64,000 bases of DNA from Piezodorus guildinii (lineage: Eukaryota > Arthropoda > Insecta > Hemiptera > Pentatomidae): assembly GCA_023052935.1 (NCBI GenBank), contig CM041295.1, forward strand, positions 16,864,880 through 16,928,879. The letters run 5' to 3'. The notes beneath the pieces are model-generated. The model made no database searches and was not told the DNA's origin. It saw only the letters and a list, made by a program, of their open reading frames with translations. Positions within the stretch are counted from its first letter, which is position 1. Every line of letters starts with the position of its first letter. This document shows, one piece after another, positions 1 through 10,106 of the stretch. The position numbers and the translations under genes were made by a program.

Positions 1-740
1 AAATTATTACCTTACTCCACGAACATTATTCCATTTATTTTAGATCTTCAACCATCCAAAATTTCATCAAACCTAATTTACCAAATTAAGTTCAATATTT
101 AGGTAATAATAATGCTCGCTAAATTAAGGTATTTAGGATCTTTAGCAACTTGAAAAAAAGTTAAGAAATAAAGTCATGGTTAAATACAGGAAAGGCGTGT
201 TATTATCCAGAGGCGAAATCACTTAGTTCACGGATTCTTTCAAGGTTAAAATCTACGACACCATTATTCTCCCGACGGTTGTGGAACATGGTCGCTTACA
301 TTGAAGGATAAACAACGAACATAAAGTTCTTCGGAAGTTTCGACCGTAGAAAAAAAAATACCACTGCATTTTAAAAGGCTACACAACGTGAAATTACAGA
401 GTTTGTACCATTCTAGTTTAAATGAGGTTGTAGGATCGCGCTGGCTCAAATAGGCACGTTAATTAAGCGGGGATTTGGGATTGGACGGTAGTAATTGCAG
501 TAGATTTTATAGGAAAAATTAGTTGTATCGGCTTTGAACCTTTGTGTTCGCTAACCCCATTATTATTAATTATGAAATGCACTACCGCATTGCAGTAGCA
601 CAGCATGTGAGGTGATGAGGCTTCATCATATATTCTGGAACGAGTACCAATTGGAAGCACTTGTTAATGTCAATGTCGCAGTCACAAAACAATCCTCTCG
701 GTGGTTATCGTGAATCGTAGGGTCTAACAAATTTATGCCT
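1..740. other. AT-rich stretch, nothing recognised
   Basis: No coding similarity, terminal repeat or RNA motif that I can recognise. The short open frames here show no domain. Confidence 0.5.
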
Positions 741-741
741 C

Positions 742-912
742 ATCGAACCGCAGCTTTCGATGGATCTTTCATAATCCGGTCCACTTTCAGATGGAACTCA
801 GATAACCGTAATTTTAATACCCCTTTGACTCTCAAATATCGTATATTCTATTACTTCCTCTCCATTCAATTTCCAAAGAATCCTAACTTACCCAATTTTC
901 ATGAAAATATGT
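742..912 (+). pseudogene. CR1/L2-like non-LTR retrotransposon, ORF2 C-terminal fragment
   Basis: This closely resembles the better preserved copy at 50100-50290. Both begin with sequence encoding HRTAAF and run through the C-terminal tail in which WNSLPSHIRN-type residues followed by FKSRL are typical of non-LTR ORF2 ends. This copy has indels and no open frame. It is a 5'-truncated dead fragment; assignment to the CR1/L2 group is inferred from the tail motif and the (ATT)n 3' ends of related copies. Confidence 0.6.
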
Positions 913-961
913 AAATGGAAAAAAGCTATATGAGTATTTTGTATTTTTTTTTCTCTGGTTT

Positions 962-1704
962 TGCAACTTGCGTCACATTCCGAAACTCAGTATTTCCGAA
1001 CGCCAGTGCTCCCTATCCCTGCAGTCCTCCTCCGTCAAGCCTCTGGCCTCCATGTCCTTCCTCACACTCTCTATTCACGTTTTGCGGGGACTTTCTCCAC
1101 TTCGCCTCTTCTGTGGGGAGTGCTTTATTATTTTATGTGGCCACCGCGTCCCTTCCATCCTCATGACATGGCCATACCACATGAGTCTCTTCTTTGATAT
1201 CTCATTCTAGATGTTCAGCTCAGCCCTTACTTTTTTTCTTATTTCCACATTAGGGATTCTTTGCAGCCTGGATATGCCGCAGGCTCCGAAAGTCCATCTC
1301 CAGAGCCAACAATCTTCTTTCAGAATATTTTAGTACTGTCCATCTTTCAGCGCCATATAAATAGGTCCATAGGAGGAAGGAATGGTAAATCTTTTTTTTT
1401 TCGTAAGAAGCGACACCTGTTTGCTCCACAGAACACCATTCAAGATTCCTACTATCCTTCTACCATTTGCAATCTTATTTTCAATATCTTTTGTCATCGT
1501 TCCGAACTGATCTATGGTTACCCCAAGATATTTAAAGTCGTTGCTCTGTGTGATCGTCCAATCCTCCACACAGATGGTTGAGACTGTTGAGTTGCATGGC
1601 ATATACTCTGTTTTTTCTCTGCTGATCTCTAGACCACACTCAGAGTATGATGCTTCATTCAATTTTCTCAGCATATATTCTAGATCACGTAATTTAAAAA
1701 AAAA
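962..1704 (-). pseudogene. Non-LTR retrotransposon reverse transcriptase, C-terminal part
   Basis: Reading the minus strand gives an RT thumb-like segment with ISREKTEYM and FKYLGVTIDQFG. It is followed, after a frameshift and stops, by the conserved C-terminal region with ISKKRLMWYGHVMRM and then TEEDCRDREHWRSEI. These are hallmarks of the endonuclease-reverse transcriptase proteins common in arthropod genomes. The endonuclease and the catalytic YxDD part are absent. A frameshift near 1330 and stops near 1090 and 1205 make it non-functional. It abuts a Jockey-A 3' end at 1709. The family is clear; the clade is not. Confidence 0.75.
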
Positions 1705-1708
1705 AAAA

Positions 1709-2134
1709 TGTTTTTTTTTTTTTTTCAACAACAATTTTTATTGAGAAAATTTTACAATCTGTCCCAATTTGGACATTAATAGTAGTGCTGAATGATGTCA
1801 TACATACTACAGTCATACAATATTTACACAACATAAAATTACTATAAAATATATACACAATAATGAATCAATACAAAAGTCAATAATTCACTTATACCTA
1901 TATACACATACACACACTCATACATACATCACATTGAGTGGAGAATCTAGCCAGTGCTAGAACTCCAATATATTTACAAAAGGTCGCGGGGCCACTGCCG
2001 TTTCAACCTTCTAGGTGGGTTGTATAGATTAGTGGAGCTGGATAGGGATTGAGCTAAAGGATTAGGATGATGAATGAGGTTCTGGTGGAATTTGGAAAAT
2101 TTGGATGGAATTAGGTCTGAAATAAATGGAACAT
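1709..2134 (-). mobile_element. Jockey-A retrotransposon copy, 3' end only
   Basis: The poly-T run at 1709-1725 is the poly(A) tail of a minus-strand insertion. The following sequence matches the 3' untranslated region of the copies at 16340 and 24755, then the last coding residues (the RRLKR-type C terminus near 2020). It breaks off at 2134 in an A-rich run. It is a severely 5'-truncated copy with no catalytic domain. Confidence 0.8.
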
Positions 2135-2159
2135 TAAAAAAAAAAAAAAAAAAAAAAGT

Positions 2160-2408
2160 TAAATATGAATTGTATATTGTTTTTTATTGGAGGTTATGTA
2201 TGCGAATATGATAATTATTGATTTTTTCTTTTTTTTTTTTTTTTTTTTTTTTTTGATTTGTCTTATTTCTTTTTTAATTATTATTATTCACTGTACATCT
2301 CTCATTTTTTATTGCCTCTCTAAAACTATAAATCTCACAATATTGTATTTTGTATTCTAAAGGGACATGTCCCAGAATAAACATTGAAATCTTTATTATT
2401 ATTATTTA
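2160..2408 (+). mobile_element. CR1/L2-like 3' untranslated tail with (ATT)n end
   Basis: It shares its last part, including a CCCAGAATAAA segment followed by repeated ATT, with the tail of the element at 49900-50700. That marks the 3' end of the same family in plus orientation. A T-rich run lies at about 2222-2254. No coding sequence remains. Confidence 0.6.
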
Positions 2409-2419
2409 AAATGTGTATT

Positions 2420-2645
2420 TTTGTAGGGAGTTCTGAATTGAAAGTAGTATATCTATTTTGGGCTAAATATTAAGCTAATCGGATATTGAAGAATTCATGA
2501 ATGAGTCTATTACTGACTGAATAAGAACCATCCCGGTTCCACTTTCGTTGGATTTTGGATTACATGGATTAAATGCTTGAGGAATTTGATGGTCTAGAGG
2601 AGCCACAAAGCTCAATAACATATTGAGGATCGAATAGGCCTGATG
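2420..2645 (-). pseudogene. Decayed Jockey-B fragment
   Basis: On the minus strand this aligns by eye with the RT C-terminal segment of Jockey-B (compare 20940-21130: residues around SRIQSLQSKILRKI and the LWGS motif). Substitutions and indels are numerous and no frame is open. An old dead copy. Confidence 0.5.
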
Positions 2646-2811
2646 GTGGTTATCAATAAAGCTTTTTTTAGGGGAATGGAAGTTTGGATCGTTTGTCCAT
2701 TAGATTTATTGATACCTACGAACGTTTCCTTGTCGTGTGAGGATATGGAATTTGTCATGGATTAACATTGCGTGATTTTAAAGTTTAAGAGTGATCATAA
2801 TTATAATTTCA

Positions 2812-2926
2812 CTTCTCTATATATGAAATATATAGTAAGGGAAAGTATTGCAAACGTGAAAATTTTCAAATTCCATTTTTCAACGGGTCTATGTGTGTGT
2901 GGTAAGTCCAGCTAAGTCCAGAAAAG
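2812..2926 (+). repeat. RepC, 5' fragment
   Basis: It begins with the shared RepC start (ATATAGTAAGGGAAAGTATT) and continues to the GTGTGTGTGG segment, where the match ends and the LTR-element remnant begins. The consensus is deleted between these points. Confidence 0.7.
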
Positions 2927-3118
2927 ACAACTATACTGTTTTATATTACTTATCCTTTAATTCTTAAATCAAACCAAGTACTAATTTAAAAATGCACTTC
3001 ATTAACCTATAACAAACATTATAACATATTTGATCCACTACGTTCCAACAACTCTAATAATTTGATCTTATTAAGCACTTAAAAAACATGTGTTCTAATT
3101 AGTAGCCACATATAACAT
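2900..3118 (-). repeat. Probable 3' LTR of a decayed LTR retrotransposon
   Basis: On the minus strand the integrase tail is followed by a purine-rich tract and then TGTTATATGTGG, the expected order of polypurine tract and LTR start. The outer boundary is uncertain. I found no matching 5' LTR near 4640, so this rests on order and the PPT, not on a repeat pair. Confidence 0.45.
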
Positions 3119-3131
3119 CCTCTCCCTTTCA
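3119..3131 (-). promoter_or_regulatory. Polypurine tract
   Basis: The minus strand reads GAAAGGGAGAGGA directly before the putative LTR start. This would be the plus-strand DNA primer site of the element. Confidence 0.5.
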
Positions 3132-3139
3132 ATATGTTA

Positions 3140-3770
3140 GCCTAGCTGGCACCTTCCTGGATCGCTGAGGTCTTTATGTTGGCAGATCCAGTGGTCTTCC
3201 TCTTTTATCTTCACTAAACGATGCCCGGCAAAGATGTAATCCATTTCGCCGGATTACTCGCCCGTATCAAGATCCTTTACAACGTACGTTCTTGGCGCTT
3301 CATGTTTTTGAAGAACTTTCCCTCTATCTCACTTGTCTTTATTAGGATGCTGAATGAAGACTAGAGCTCCAGGTCTTAATTCCTCGAGCTCTCTAGCGCC
3401 CCTATCATAATATCATTTAGAAATGTCTTGCTTTTTTTCTAACCTAGCAGGTACGTCAATATTCACTTGAGGCATCAATGTACCAGCCAAAGTCGGTAGT
3501 TTAATTCGGCACACTCGATTCATCACCACCTGCGCCGGGGACAGCTGCAAATACTTTAGTGAAGTATTCCTATACTCAAGTAGAGCTTCCCTTCCGCGGT
3601 CTTCTTCAAAATATTCTTAATAATACCAACACCCTTTTCTGCGAATGAGTTAGACTGCGCATGATTGGGGCTTCGAGTGACAATGTCAAAACAGTAATCA
3701 TCAGAAAAAACTTATCATTCCGCTAAGGCGAACGGTACCTTGTCACAGACCATTACCTCCAGAATGCCCA
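3140..3770 (-). pseudogene. Ty3/gypsy-type integrase, C-terminal part
   Basis: Integrase inserts retroelement DNA into the host genome. On the minus strand I read the distal catalytic core: a DNVPF-type region carrying the second catalytic Asp, then SPNHAQSNSFAEKGV with the catalytic Glu, YRNTSLKYLQLSPAQVV-type sequence, and a tail with VLQKHEAPRTYVV. This order and wording match gypsy integrases of the K02A2.6-like kind. Several stops and frameshifts are present. The N-terminal zinc finger, first Asp and all of protease and RT are missing. It is joined at about 3765 to a Gag zinc knuckle. Confidence 0.7.
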
Positions 3771-4560
3771 CAGCGAGAACATTTCCTGAACTTCGACGGT
3801 GATACTTCATTTTTTTCTTTTCGTATATCGTGTACGTCTACAGATTCTGAGACCACTATAGGGATCATCACGGATGTGGGCCTGCTTCTCTAAAAATCCT
3901 AGCAATTCCTCAATAGGAAAAAAATCAGTGGAACTGTCATGCAATTCCAACAAATGCTTAGACTCCTTATCAAGTTTACGTAAAAGTATAAATTGTATGA
4001 TAGCATTCCAGCTTTCCGTGTTCATGCCAAAACTTTAACAGCATGTAGAACCGATCTGGTATTATTAACCAAATTTTTGATACTCTCGCTTGACTCTACA
4101 ATAGGATGGTCTAGAACCCTCCCTAAATGTTTATACACAACATACTTATTTTTTTGATAAACATCGATTAATTTATCAAGAGCTACGGCATAATTAGCCG
4201 AGGTTATGTCAAGCCCCGATAGCCTATCCAATGGTTCTCCCTCCAGTGATGATTTTAGGATCTGAAAACGTCGAACTTCATCTAATGATTGATTTTCATA
4301 AACGACAGACCTAAACAATTCATTAAAGGAGTTTCACAATTCTATGTCCCCTTTAAACACTGGAATCCTAATCCTTGCAACCTCATTGAAACTTAAAGCT
4401 GTATAATCAATATTCTTTTTTGGGCAAGCTTCTGCTAATTTTTCTCCCAAAACAATTTTAATTTGGAAATAATCCTTCAAATATGGAAATACCGATAGTT
4501 CATTGAATTCATTAAAAATCTTACCTGAATCTTGACTCCTCTCTTGCAACTCATCTTCTT
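3771..4560 (-). pseudogene. Retrotransposon Gag of BEL/Pao type (DUF1759-like), decayed
   Basis: Three adjacent minus-strand open segments (4549-4334, 4318-4022, 4025-3807) read as one Gag broken by a stop and a frameshift. Segments such as RIPVFKGDIEL, RFQILKSSLEGEPL, WNAIIQFILLRKLDKES and ELLGFLEKQA are characteristic of the DUF1759 Gag of BEL/Pao elements. A zinc knuckle begins (CSRCGHSG) near 3780 and is cut off by the join to the integrase tail. Structural protein of a dead element. Confidence 0.7.
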
Positions 4561-6083
4561 TACTGCTATCAATACTTTTCTATTCCTTCGGAAGAGAATT
4601 TCCTCCTTTGTCTATTATACTTTCTATCACTCAAGTAGTTGTCCATGTGTTAATTAAAAATAAAAATACGATAACAAGAGATAAGGAGAGTAGGGCGGAT
4701 GTATCCAGAGTGTCGTTTTTCCGACAATTTTGAAGTCACGCGTGAGACATGTGGCCGGGCTTTATAATGCTACCAAGTGGGCTACTTCCGATAGACCAAA
4801 GTTGGCTTCATTATTGCGATATTCTGATGCATATCATTGATTTGGTCACAATACCATTCGACACGATTTAATAAGATGTTCTGTATCAAACTAAATGAAG
4901 CCCACCAAATAGTGACTTCTATTGATGAGTTGAGGGCTTTGGAAAATTTGCTAATTATCCTTCGTTGAACTACTTTCCAGAACGTCTACTGTTATCGTAA
5001 AGTATCCGATTTTCATGACAAGTAACAACTTTTGACAGAAAAAGGTAAGCAGCAAAATACTACGGAGGTAAACAAACATTATCGTTTCGAAGATAGTTAA
5101 GAAGTGTAGGCATTTATACAAAAGAGATATCTAGAAAAAGTAAACAGTTTGTTATATAGAGGGGTATTTTAAACAAAACTCATATTTTGCATAATTTTAC
5201 GTTGGTCTGTCCGGAAAATTTAGGGCGATTCCATAAATCTAGAATAGATTTTTTTTTATAATTGTCCTGTTGTTAAATTCAATTGAGTTAAAACAAAAAA
5301 AGAAGAAATTAAATGAACTTTTTAGAGATGAAAAAAAGGTCAACGAATTAATTAAATTTAATTTCGATAGACACATGTGTTTTATTAAATAAGCACTAAG
5401 ATCCACTATAAATTTTTGAAATGCGATGACCCTGAAATATCTCGACAAATGTATGTCTCAAAGAAGCTTTGTATAGGTGGCAATTCTGTAAGATATAGAT
5501 GCTATTAGTCTTAAACGCAAACATTTCGCAATCGGGTTTTACCCTCAGTCCTCATAATAAGTATTTATCGAACGGTACTGCCTCCAGTCGGTATGTACCA
5601 AAGCGTGTCTCGGGTATAAATAAGGGGGAAGAAAAAAAACGAAGAACTAAGGAATTTATATGAATCCCACGATATTGTTTTCACTACAAAGAGGGACGAA
5701 ATATGATGGGTGGGACTCGTACAAAGTATGGAACGTGGGAGGCTCCCCAAAATGAAGACACCCCGCTGGATGGAGAAGGGGCAGTCTTAAGTTTGGATAG
5801 TTTCAGGATTTGGAGGTCTACCATAGATTTTTAGTTAATCTTTATATACGTTTTTTTGCTACTTTAACACTCAGGGTAGGGCGGGGCTTGTTGAGCTCAG
5901 GGGCAAGTTGTGCAATCGAAATATCTTGAAAACTATTCACCGTACGCGAAGTCATTAAAGAGCGAAAAGAAGAAGAGAAACTTATAAGCCCCAGTGGCCA
6001 CTCTTTCATTAGAGAAAGTACGTTCGAGTATTGTTTACTTTGTGACCAAAAAGTAAAATACAGGAAGGAATTATTATATTTTA
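4561..6083. other. Intergenic, nothing recognised
   Basis: AT-rich sequence with short poly-A and poly-T tracts. The small open frames at 5239-5448 and 5565-5750 (minus) show no recognisable domain. Confidence 0.5.
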
Positions 6084-6123
6084 TAATTATATGGCGGTCA
6101 TTAAATGAAACAACTAAATAGTT

Positions 6124-6771
6124 TCAACTATATATTGTTTGCCAACGTTTCGACCCCCTTTGTGGGTCATCATCAGGGCGCATGGTGGGAGAATGGAAAC
6201 TAGCCATGTTGAAGTCGCCTATAATAGGATGTAAAGAAGAATTTAAGGAACGGATAATGTTGTTTATGTGGTCAATTTGTTGTATGGTTTCCCTAATTTT
6301 TAAGCTCAGTGACGTTCTTTTGTATTTATCAAAGGAGTGAGTCAATTTGGAGGCAAGAGAATTTGAAAAAGGGACTTGACTAATGCAGTTCTCAATGAAT
6401 TTTGGGAAAAGAGAATGGGTTCGACATTTTAATAAAAAAATTCTTTGTTCAGTTTTTTTGGCAAGTCGTTTGTGGAGGTTGCAGAGATTGTTAAAAGCTT
6501 GTCTATTTTGGGGTAATCGCGATTTTAGTGAAGAGAAAATATGATGGTGGTCATTATTAGAATTCACTGGAGAAATGTGTTAAGTGGTTGAAGAGGATAC
6601 ATTTTGAGTCTGGGAGAAAGATGTATTCAGAGAAGTAATTGAAAGCTGAGAAGTAACTTGGGAAGAAGGCGTATGGGGAGTTTTATTATAATGTTGAGTT
6701 GGGAGGTGAGTCAGAGATCTATTACTATTTAACTTAGTGTTATAGCGGTGTGATGTTCTAGAAGAACCCAA
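6124..6771 (-). pseudogene. Penelope-like ORF, N-terminal region
   Basis: The minus strand encodes a serine/threonine/asparagine-rich leader (6771-6580), a stop, then a 147-residue segment (6567-6124) with FNNLCNLHKRLAKKTEQRIF and LKCRTHSLFPKFIENCI followed by a helical stretch. That resembles the conserved N-terminal region of PLE proteins (basic helix, then a FLxxC...P motif). The last 25 residues are simply translation of the terminal hammerhead-like motif, so the ORF runs straight into the terminus without an RT. Function is inferred from position and motif style. Confidence 0.6.
6141..6179 (-). ncRNA. Hammerhead-ribozyme-like motif in PLE terminus
   Basis: On the minus strand: CTGATGA, one unpaired T, then GACCC, a loop, GGGTC and GAAAC. 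This is the two-segment catalytic core of a hammerhead around a 5-bp helix II. The extra nucleotide between CTGATGA and helix II departs from the textbook core. I did not identify helix I/III pairing or the cleavage triplet. PLEs are known to carry minimal hammerheads in their termini. Confidence 0.55.
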
Positions 6772-6934
6772 AAGAGCGGTCGACTGAGGGTTTGGTCGTT
6801 GTGGTGGTGATAGGAGTTGTTACCTTTTTAGAACTGGAATTGTGGTGATGAAAAGAGAGTGAGTCACCTAGAGGTGTAGAAATGATGGCTTGCTGTGATG
6901 AGAATGCCTGCTAGTTTCCATTCTCCCACCATGC

Positions 6935-6973
6935 GCCCTGATGATGACCCACAATGGGGGTCAAAACGTTGGC
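6935..6973 (+). ncRNA. Mutated hammerhead-like motif, inverted partner
   Basis: Same motif as at 6141-6179 in the opposite orientation. The conserved GAAAC has become AAAAC and the helix II loop is changed, so it is unlikely to be catalytic. Confidence 0.45.
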
Positions 6974-7259
6974 AAACAATAAATAGTTGAAACTATTAAG
7001 TTGTTTTATTTAATGACCGCCACCCGGACTAATTCCTTCCAGTAATTCTCAACGGTCAACTAATTACATCCACAATGATAAAAAGTAAAATAGTTGTGAG
7101 CCGGAATATTTACTATGCATCAGTCAAATATTATTCTATTGCAAACGGGTAAACGTTACACTTCATACGTAGAAAGGTTGAATTTCCATGTATAAATATG
7201 AGGGTATATTTCCAACACTTTTTCATAACCTTGTTTTTTGTTTTTTTAATTTTAGGTCA

Positions 7260-7430
7260 GGGTAAGTTGAGCTATAGTTGCTTTCCCTAGCCTCAATATT
7301 TAACGGAGCAGTTCCCTTTCTCAACTCTTGAAGTATCTCTTTCCTTAACGACCACGTTTCGGGACCGTAAAGATCAACAGGGAGTATAATAGATGTATTT
7401 TACTTTGAGTTCCGGAGGGTAGCACGATCT
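7260..7430 (-). pseudogene. Possible RT C-terminal remnant
   Basis: A minus-strand reading gives a LLYS...GPETWSLRKE-like segment reminiscent of the YGSETW motif of non-LTR RTs. It is very short and has stops. Weak. Confidence 0.3.
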
Positions 7431-7859
7431 CAGTAGACATTTCCTCCCTCTAATTCGTGAATAATCCATTCCTTTTCTTTTTATGAGATGTCATAAATCC
7501 TATATAGATTAACCTATCTTTCTGGTTTTTAAAGCATTTTCTTCTTTATATATGTTAAAACAGAAATCAAACATGTATTTAAAGTAAAAAGAACAATATG
7601 TGAGCAATTCAACTTTTAAAGATGAACAATTGAAGTCATATTTGACCGTATTATATAACAAGTACATTAGAGACAAGAAACGATAAGAGTAATTTTTTAA
7701 AGTAATATAATATTAATAATTAATATATAATAATATATAGTAGTTAGTTTTATATTACATTACTTAAAAAAAAAAATTATTATTATTGTTTCTCGTTCCT
7801 AATAATTATATTTTGTTTATATAATAACATCAAATATTACTACAAAGTGTTCATCTTGA
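7431..7859. other. AT-rich, nothing recognised
   Basis: A very AT-rich stretch of short TAAT runs, without coding or repeat signatures that I can name. Confidence 0.4.
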
Positions 7860-8512
7860 AAAGTTTAATGGTTCACATATTGTTTTTTTTCTTAACTTTA
7901 AATATTCTAACATCAGACTTGTACCTCCCAAGGGAGAGGCTTGCTGTTCTATTAAGGATGAAATAATAATAATAGTAATAGGCTTACCGAACCCGAAGGT
8001 TCGATGCCGATACCACCAAACTTCGCCTGCACAGACTCGTCCAATGTTCGCCGGTCAAGCCCAAGCCCCCGAGATCAGCCTTATTGCAATCCTCCCATCG
8101 ACGCTTCGGCCTACCTTTCGGACGCCTACCAGTGGGTTCAGCGAATACCAACTTTGTAGGGATCCGTTCCGCACCGAGCCCAACAACTTTACGCGCCCAT
8201 TTGAGTCTCCGCGATGCTATCAACTCAATTATATTCACAGGGTACAAACTCCGCAATTCCGCGTTGTGCAACCTTCTAAACTCCCCAGTGGCCTCATCTC
8301 TCTTCGGACCAAATATTTTACGCAGTATCTTATTTTCGAAAAACTTAAGACGTTGTTCATCTTTCAAAGTATGCGGCTAAGTTTCACATCCTTAAAGAAC
8401 CGTCGGAAGAATAATAGATTTATAAATTCTAACCTTTAAACTTTTAGACAGAAGCCGCGAGCTAAGTAATTTAGCATAAGGATGAAATAAAGCTATTATT
8501 ATTATTATTATT
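7860..8512 (+). repeat. 3' tail of a non-LTR element split by a later insertion
   Basis: The sequence before 7966 and the (ATT)n run after 8490 together form an AAGGATGAAATAAAGC-(TATT)n tail typical of non-LTR 3' ends. They are separated by the insertion at 7967-8476, whose TSD is exactly the TAAGGATGAAATAA segment. Confidence 0.55.
7967..8476 (-). pseudogene. Non-LTR retrotransposon ORF2 C terminus, with TSDs
   Basis: The minus strand encodes 127 residues (8367-7984) containing FFENKILRKIFGPKRDEATG, RRLKWARKVV and RPKGRPKRRWED. This is the well-known C-terminal tail of arthropod endonuclease/RT proteins. A 14-bp direct repeat, TAAGGATGAAATAA, lies at 7953-7966 and 8477-8490. It marks a retrotransposition event that delivered a strongly 5'-truncated copy of about 510 bp with an (ATT)n tail. 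The RT catalytic part is absent. Confidence 0.85.
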
Positions 8513-8688
8513 ATCTTATGATAATTTTATGTTTCCATTTTTTATTACTTTAATCATATTAATGTATCCAACTTATTATTAATTTTCCAATTTTATTGGT
8601 TGTTATCTTGTTTCTCTTAGACCTGATGAAGGCCCACAATGTAGTCCAAAACATCAGCAAACAATTACTCTACCATATATAGAATAAA
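8513..8688 (+). mobile_element. PLE terminus, decayed
   Basis: It aligns by eye with 13895-14040 and 63090-63235: a T-rich leader, CTTAG, then the CTGATGA-type block at 8621-8659. The helix II strands no longer pair well and GAAAC has become AAAAC, so the hammerhead-like motif is degenerate. Confidence 0.5.
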
Positions 8689-8689
8689 A

Positions 8690-9240
8690 TAAGGGAAAGT
8701 TTTCGATCGTAAAATTTTTCGAATTTTAGTTTTTACCGGAAATATACGTTTTAGAGCCCTTGAGTCTATACCACCAAGTCTAGCAAAACTCTAACGATTT
8801 TATTAAACTCACCATACCGGTGAAAAATTTAATGGGCTATAACATAATGTAGGTTTCATCGTGAATGAAATAGTAGGCAGGTCTTAGATGCCATTTATTA
8901 AAATTGTCTTCCTCTTAAATGCCTTTAATTTTTAGATTCGAAAAGATTAACGGTATCATCTTGTTAGCATTGAAAAACAACGGGTTATTATATAAGTCAA
9001 ACAAATTCGATGTATAATTGAAGGAGAATTGAAAAGCAAATATATATATTTAAGTTTAAATACCGTTAAAAGTAATATACCATTGGAAATCTTAAGATTT
9101 AAAAAAAAAAAAAAAAAATGAAAGGTGATGAAAAGCTGATAGAACTTACATATTGTCGTAGATAATAATATAACATTTTATGTTAAAAAGATGACCCCGG
9201 GACCACTCAAGTTGAGAATATGTTTGAGTGAAAGTCGTGT
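8690..9240 (+). repeat. RepC copy, diverged
   Basis: The segments match RepC in order: GGGAAAGTTTTCGATCGT start, ACGTTTTAGAGCCCTTGAGT, CTCTAACGATTTTATTAAAC, and the end GAGTGAAAGTCGTGTTTTG. Internal parts are deleted and an A-run has expanded at about 9100-9117. Confidence 0.7.
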
Positions 9241-10106
9241 TTTGACACACCATACATTTATATCAATGTAAAATTACATTGTGTCAATGATTTTGGTCTG
9301 ATCTTCATATCTTCAGGGCTTAAATTTCGTAATTTGCTATTGATTCGTTTTTTTGTTTTAATTTAACAAACCATTAGATATTATTGAATTTGGCTAGTTT
9401 TTTTCTCTTATTATTTTTCAGGATGTTTCTTTGATCTCTTAATTTTTCAGTAAGTAACTTTATAAAAGTTTGCTACTTCTACTAGTCCGATCCTACTTAT
9501 TAATACATTAAATATTACTAATAATACCTTGTGTCGGATCATTATCGATACAAGAGAATCAACTAATGACCTAGTCTCGTGAAGAGTTACCTCATTTCCT
9601 AATGTCAGAGGCAAAGCGCTTAAACAGGTGTGAAATTACTAACTCAATTAACTTTGTCGAAGGCCTTTATACAAAAGACGGATATATTAAAGTGAAAATT
9701 AACTCAGTCCGAAACCCATTTTCAACCAATGGTTTTAATTGAGAAAGAATGAAGAAATAGATAACTTTATATATAACTCTTTCTAATAATCTCAAAAAAC
9801 GTTGGTATTGTTTATTTTAATCCTTAGTTCGTATTTTTTAAGAAACGAAATGGAATTAATGAATATATATATCTTTTTTTTTTTTTGGGGGGGGAGGGAG
9901 AGAGGGAATTCTAATTTATAGAAAAATTAATTAACCTTCTTTTACGGCCAAAGAAGAGGTGATGACAATTACATATAATAATATAATCATGCATTTATTA
10001 TCCTTGCAAACAAAACAATAATGTTGGATCACCCGTTAGAAATAGGTTGATCGGATCAGCTTTGATGCCGTAGTAGTGACGATAAGTTTTCATTATGATT
10101 TTTCTA
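9241..10106. other. AT-rich, nothing recognised
   Basis: No coding similarity. A T- and G-rich run lies at 9871-9905. Confidence 0.5.

Larger units (their letters stand above)
6084..7075 (-). mobile_element. Penelope-like element fragment with inverted termini
   Basis: Inverted arms of about 110 bp, roughly 6085-6205 and 6903-7030, bracket a decayed Penelope-type ORF. Each arm carries the PLE signature in which a CTGATGATGACCC block is followed by a GGGGTC helix strand and GAAAC (or its mutated form). The right arm continues to 7075 and matches, inverted, the PLE end at 60545-60640. Inverted as well as direct terminal repeats are known for Penelope. RT and GIY-YIG endonuclease are absent, so this is a deletion derivative. 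Confidence 0.75.
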
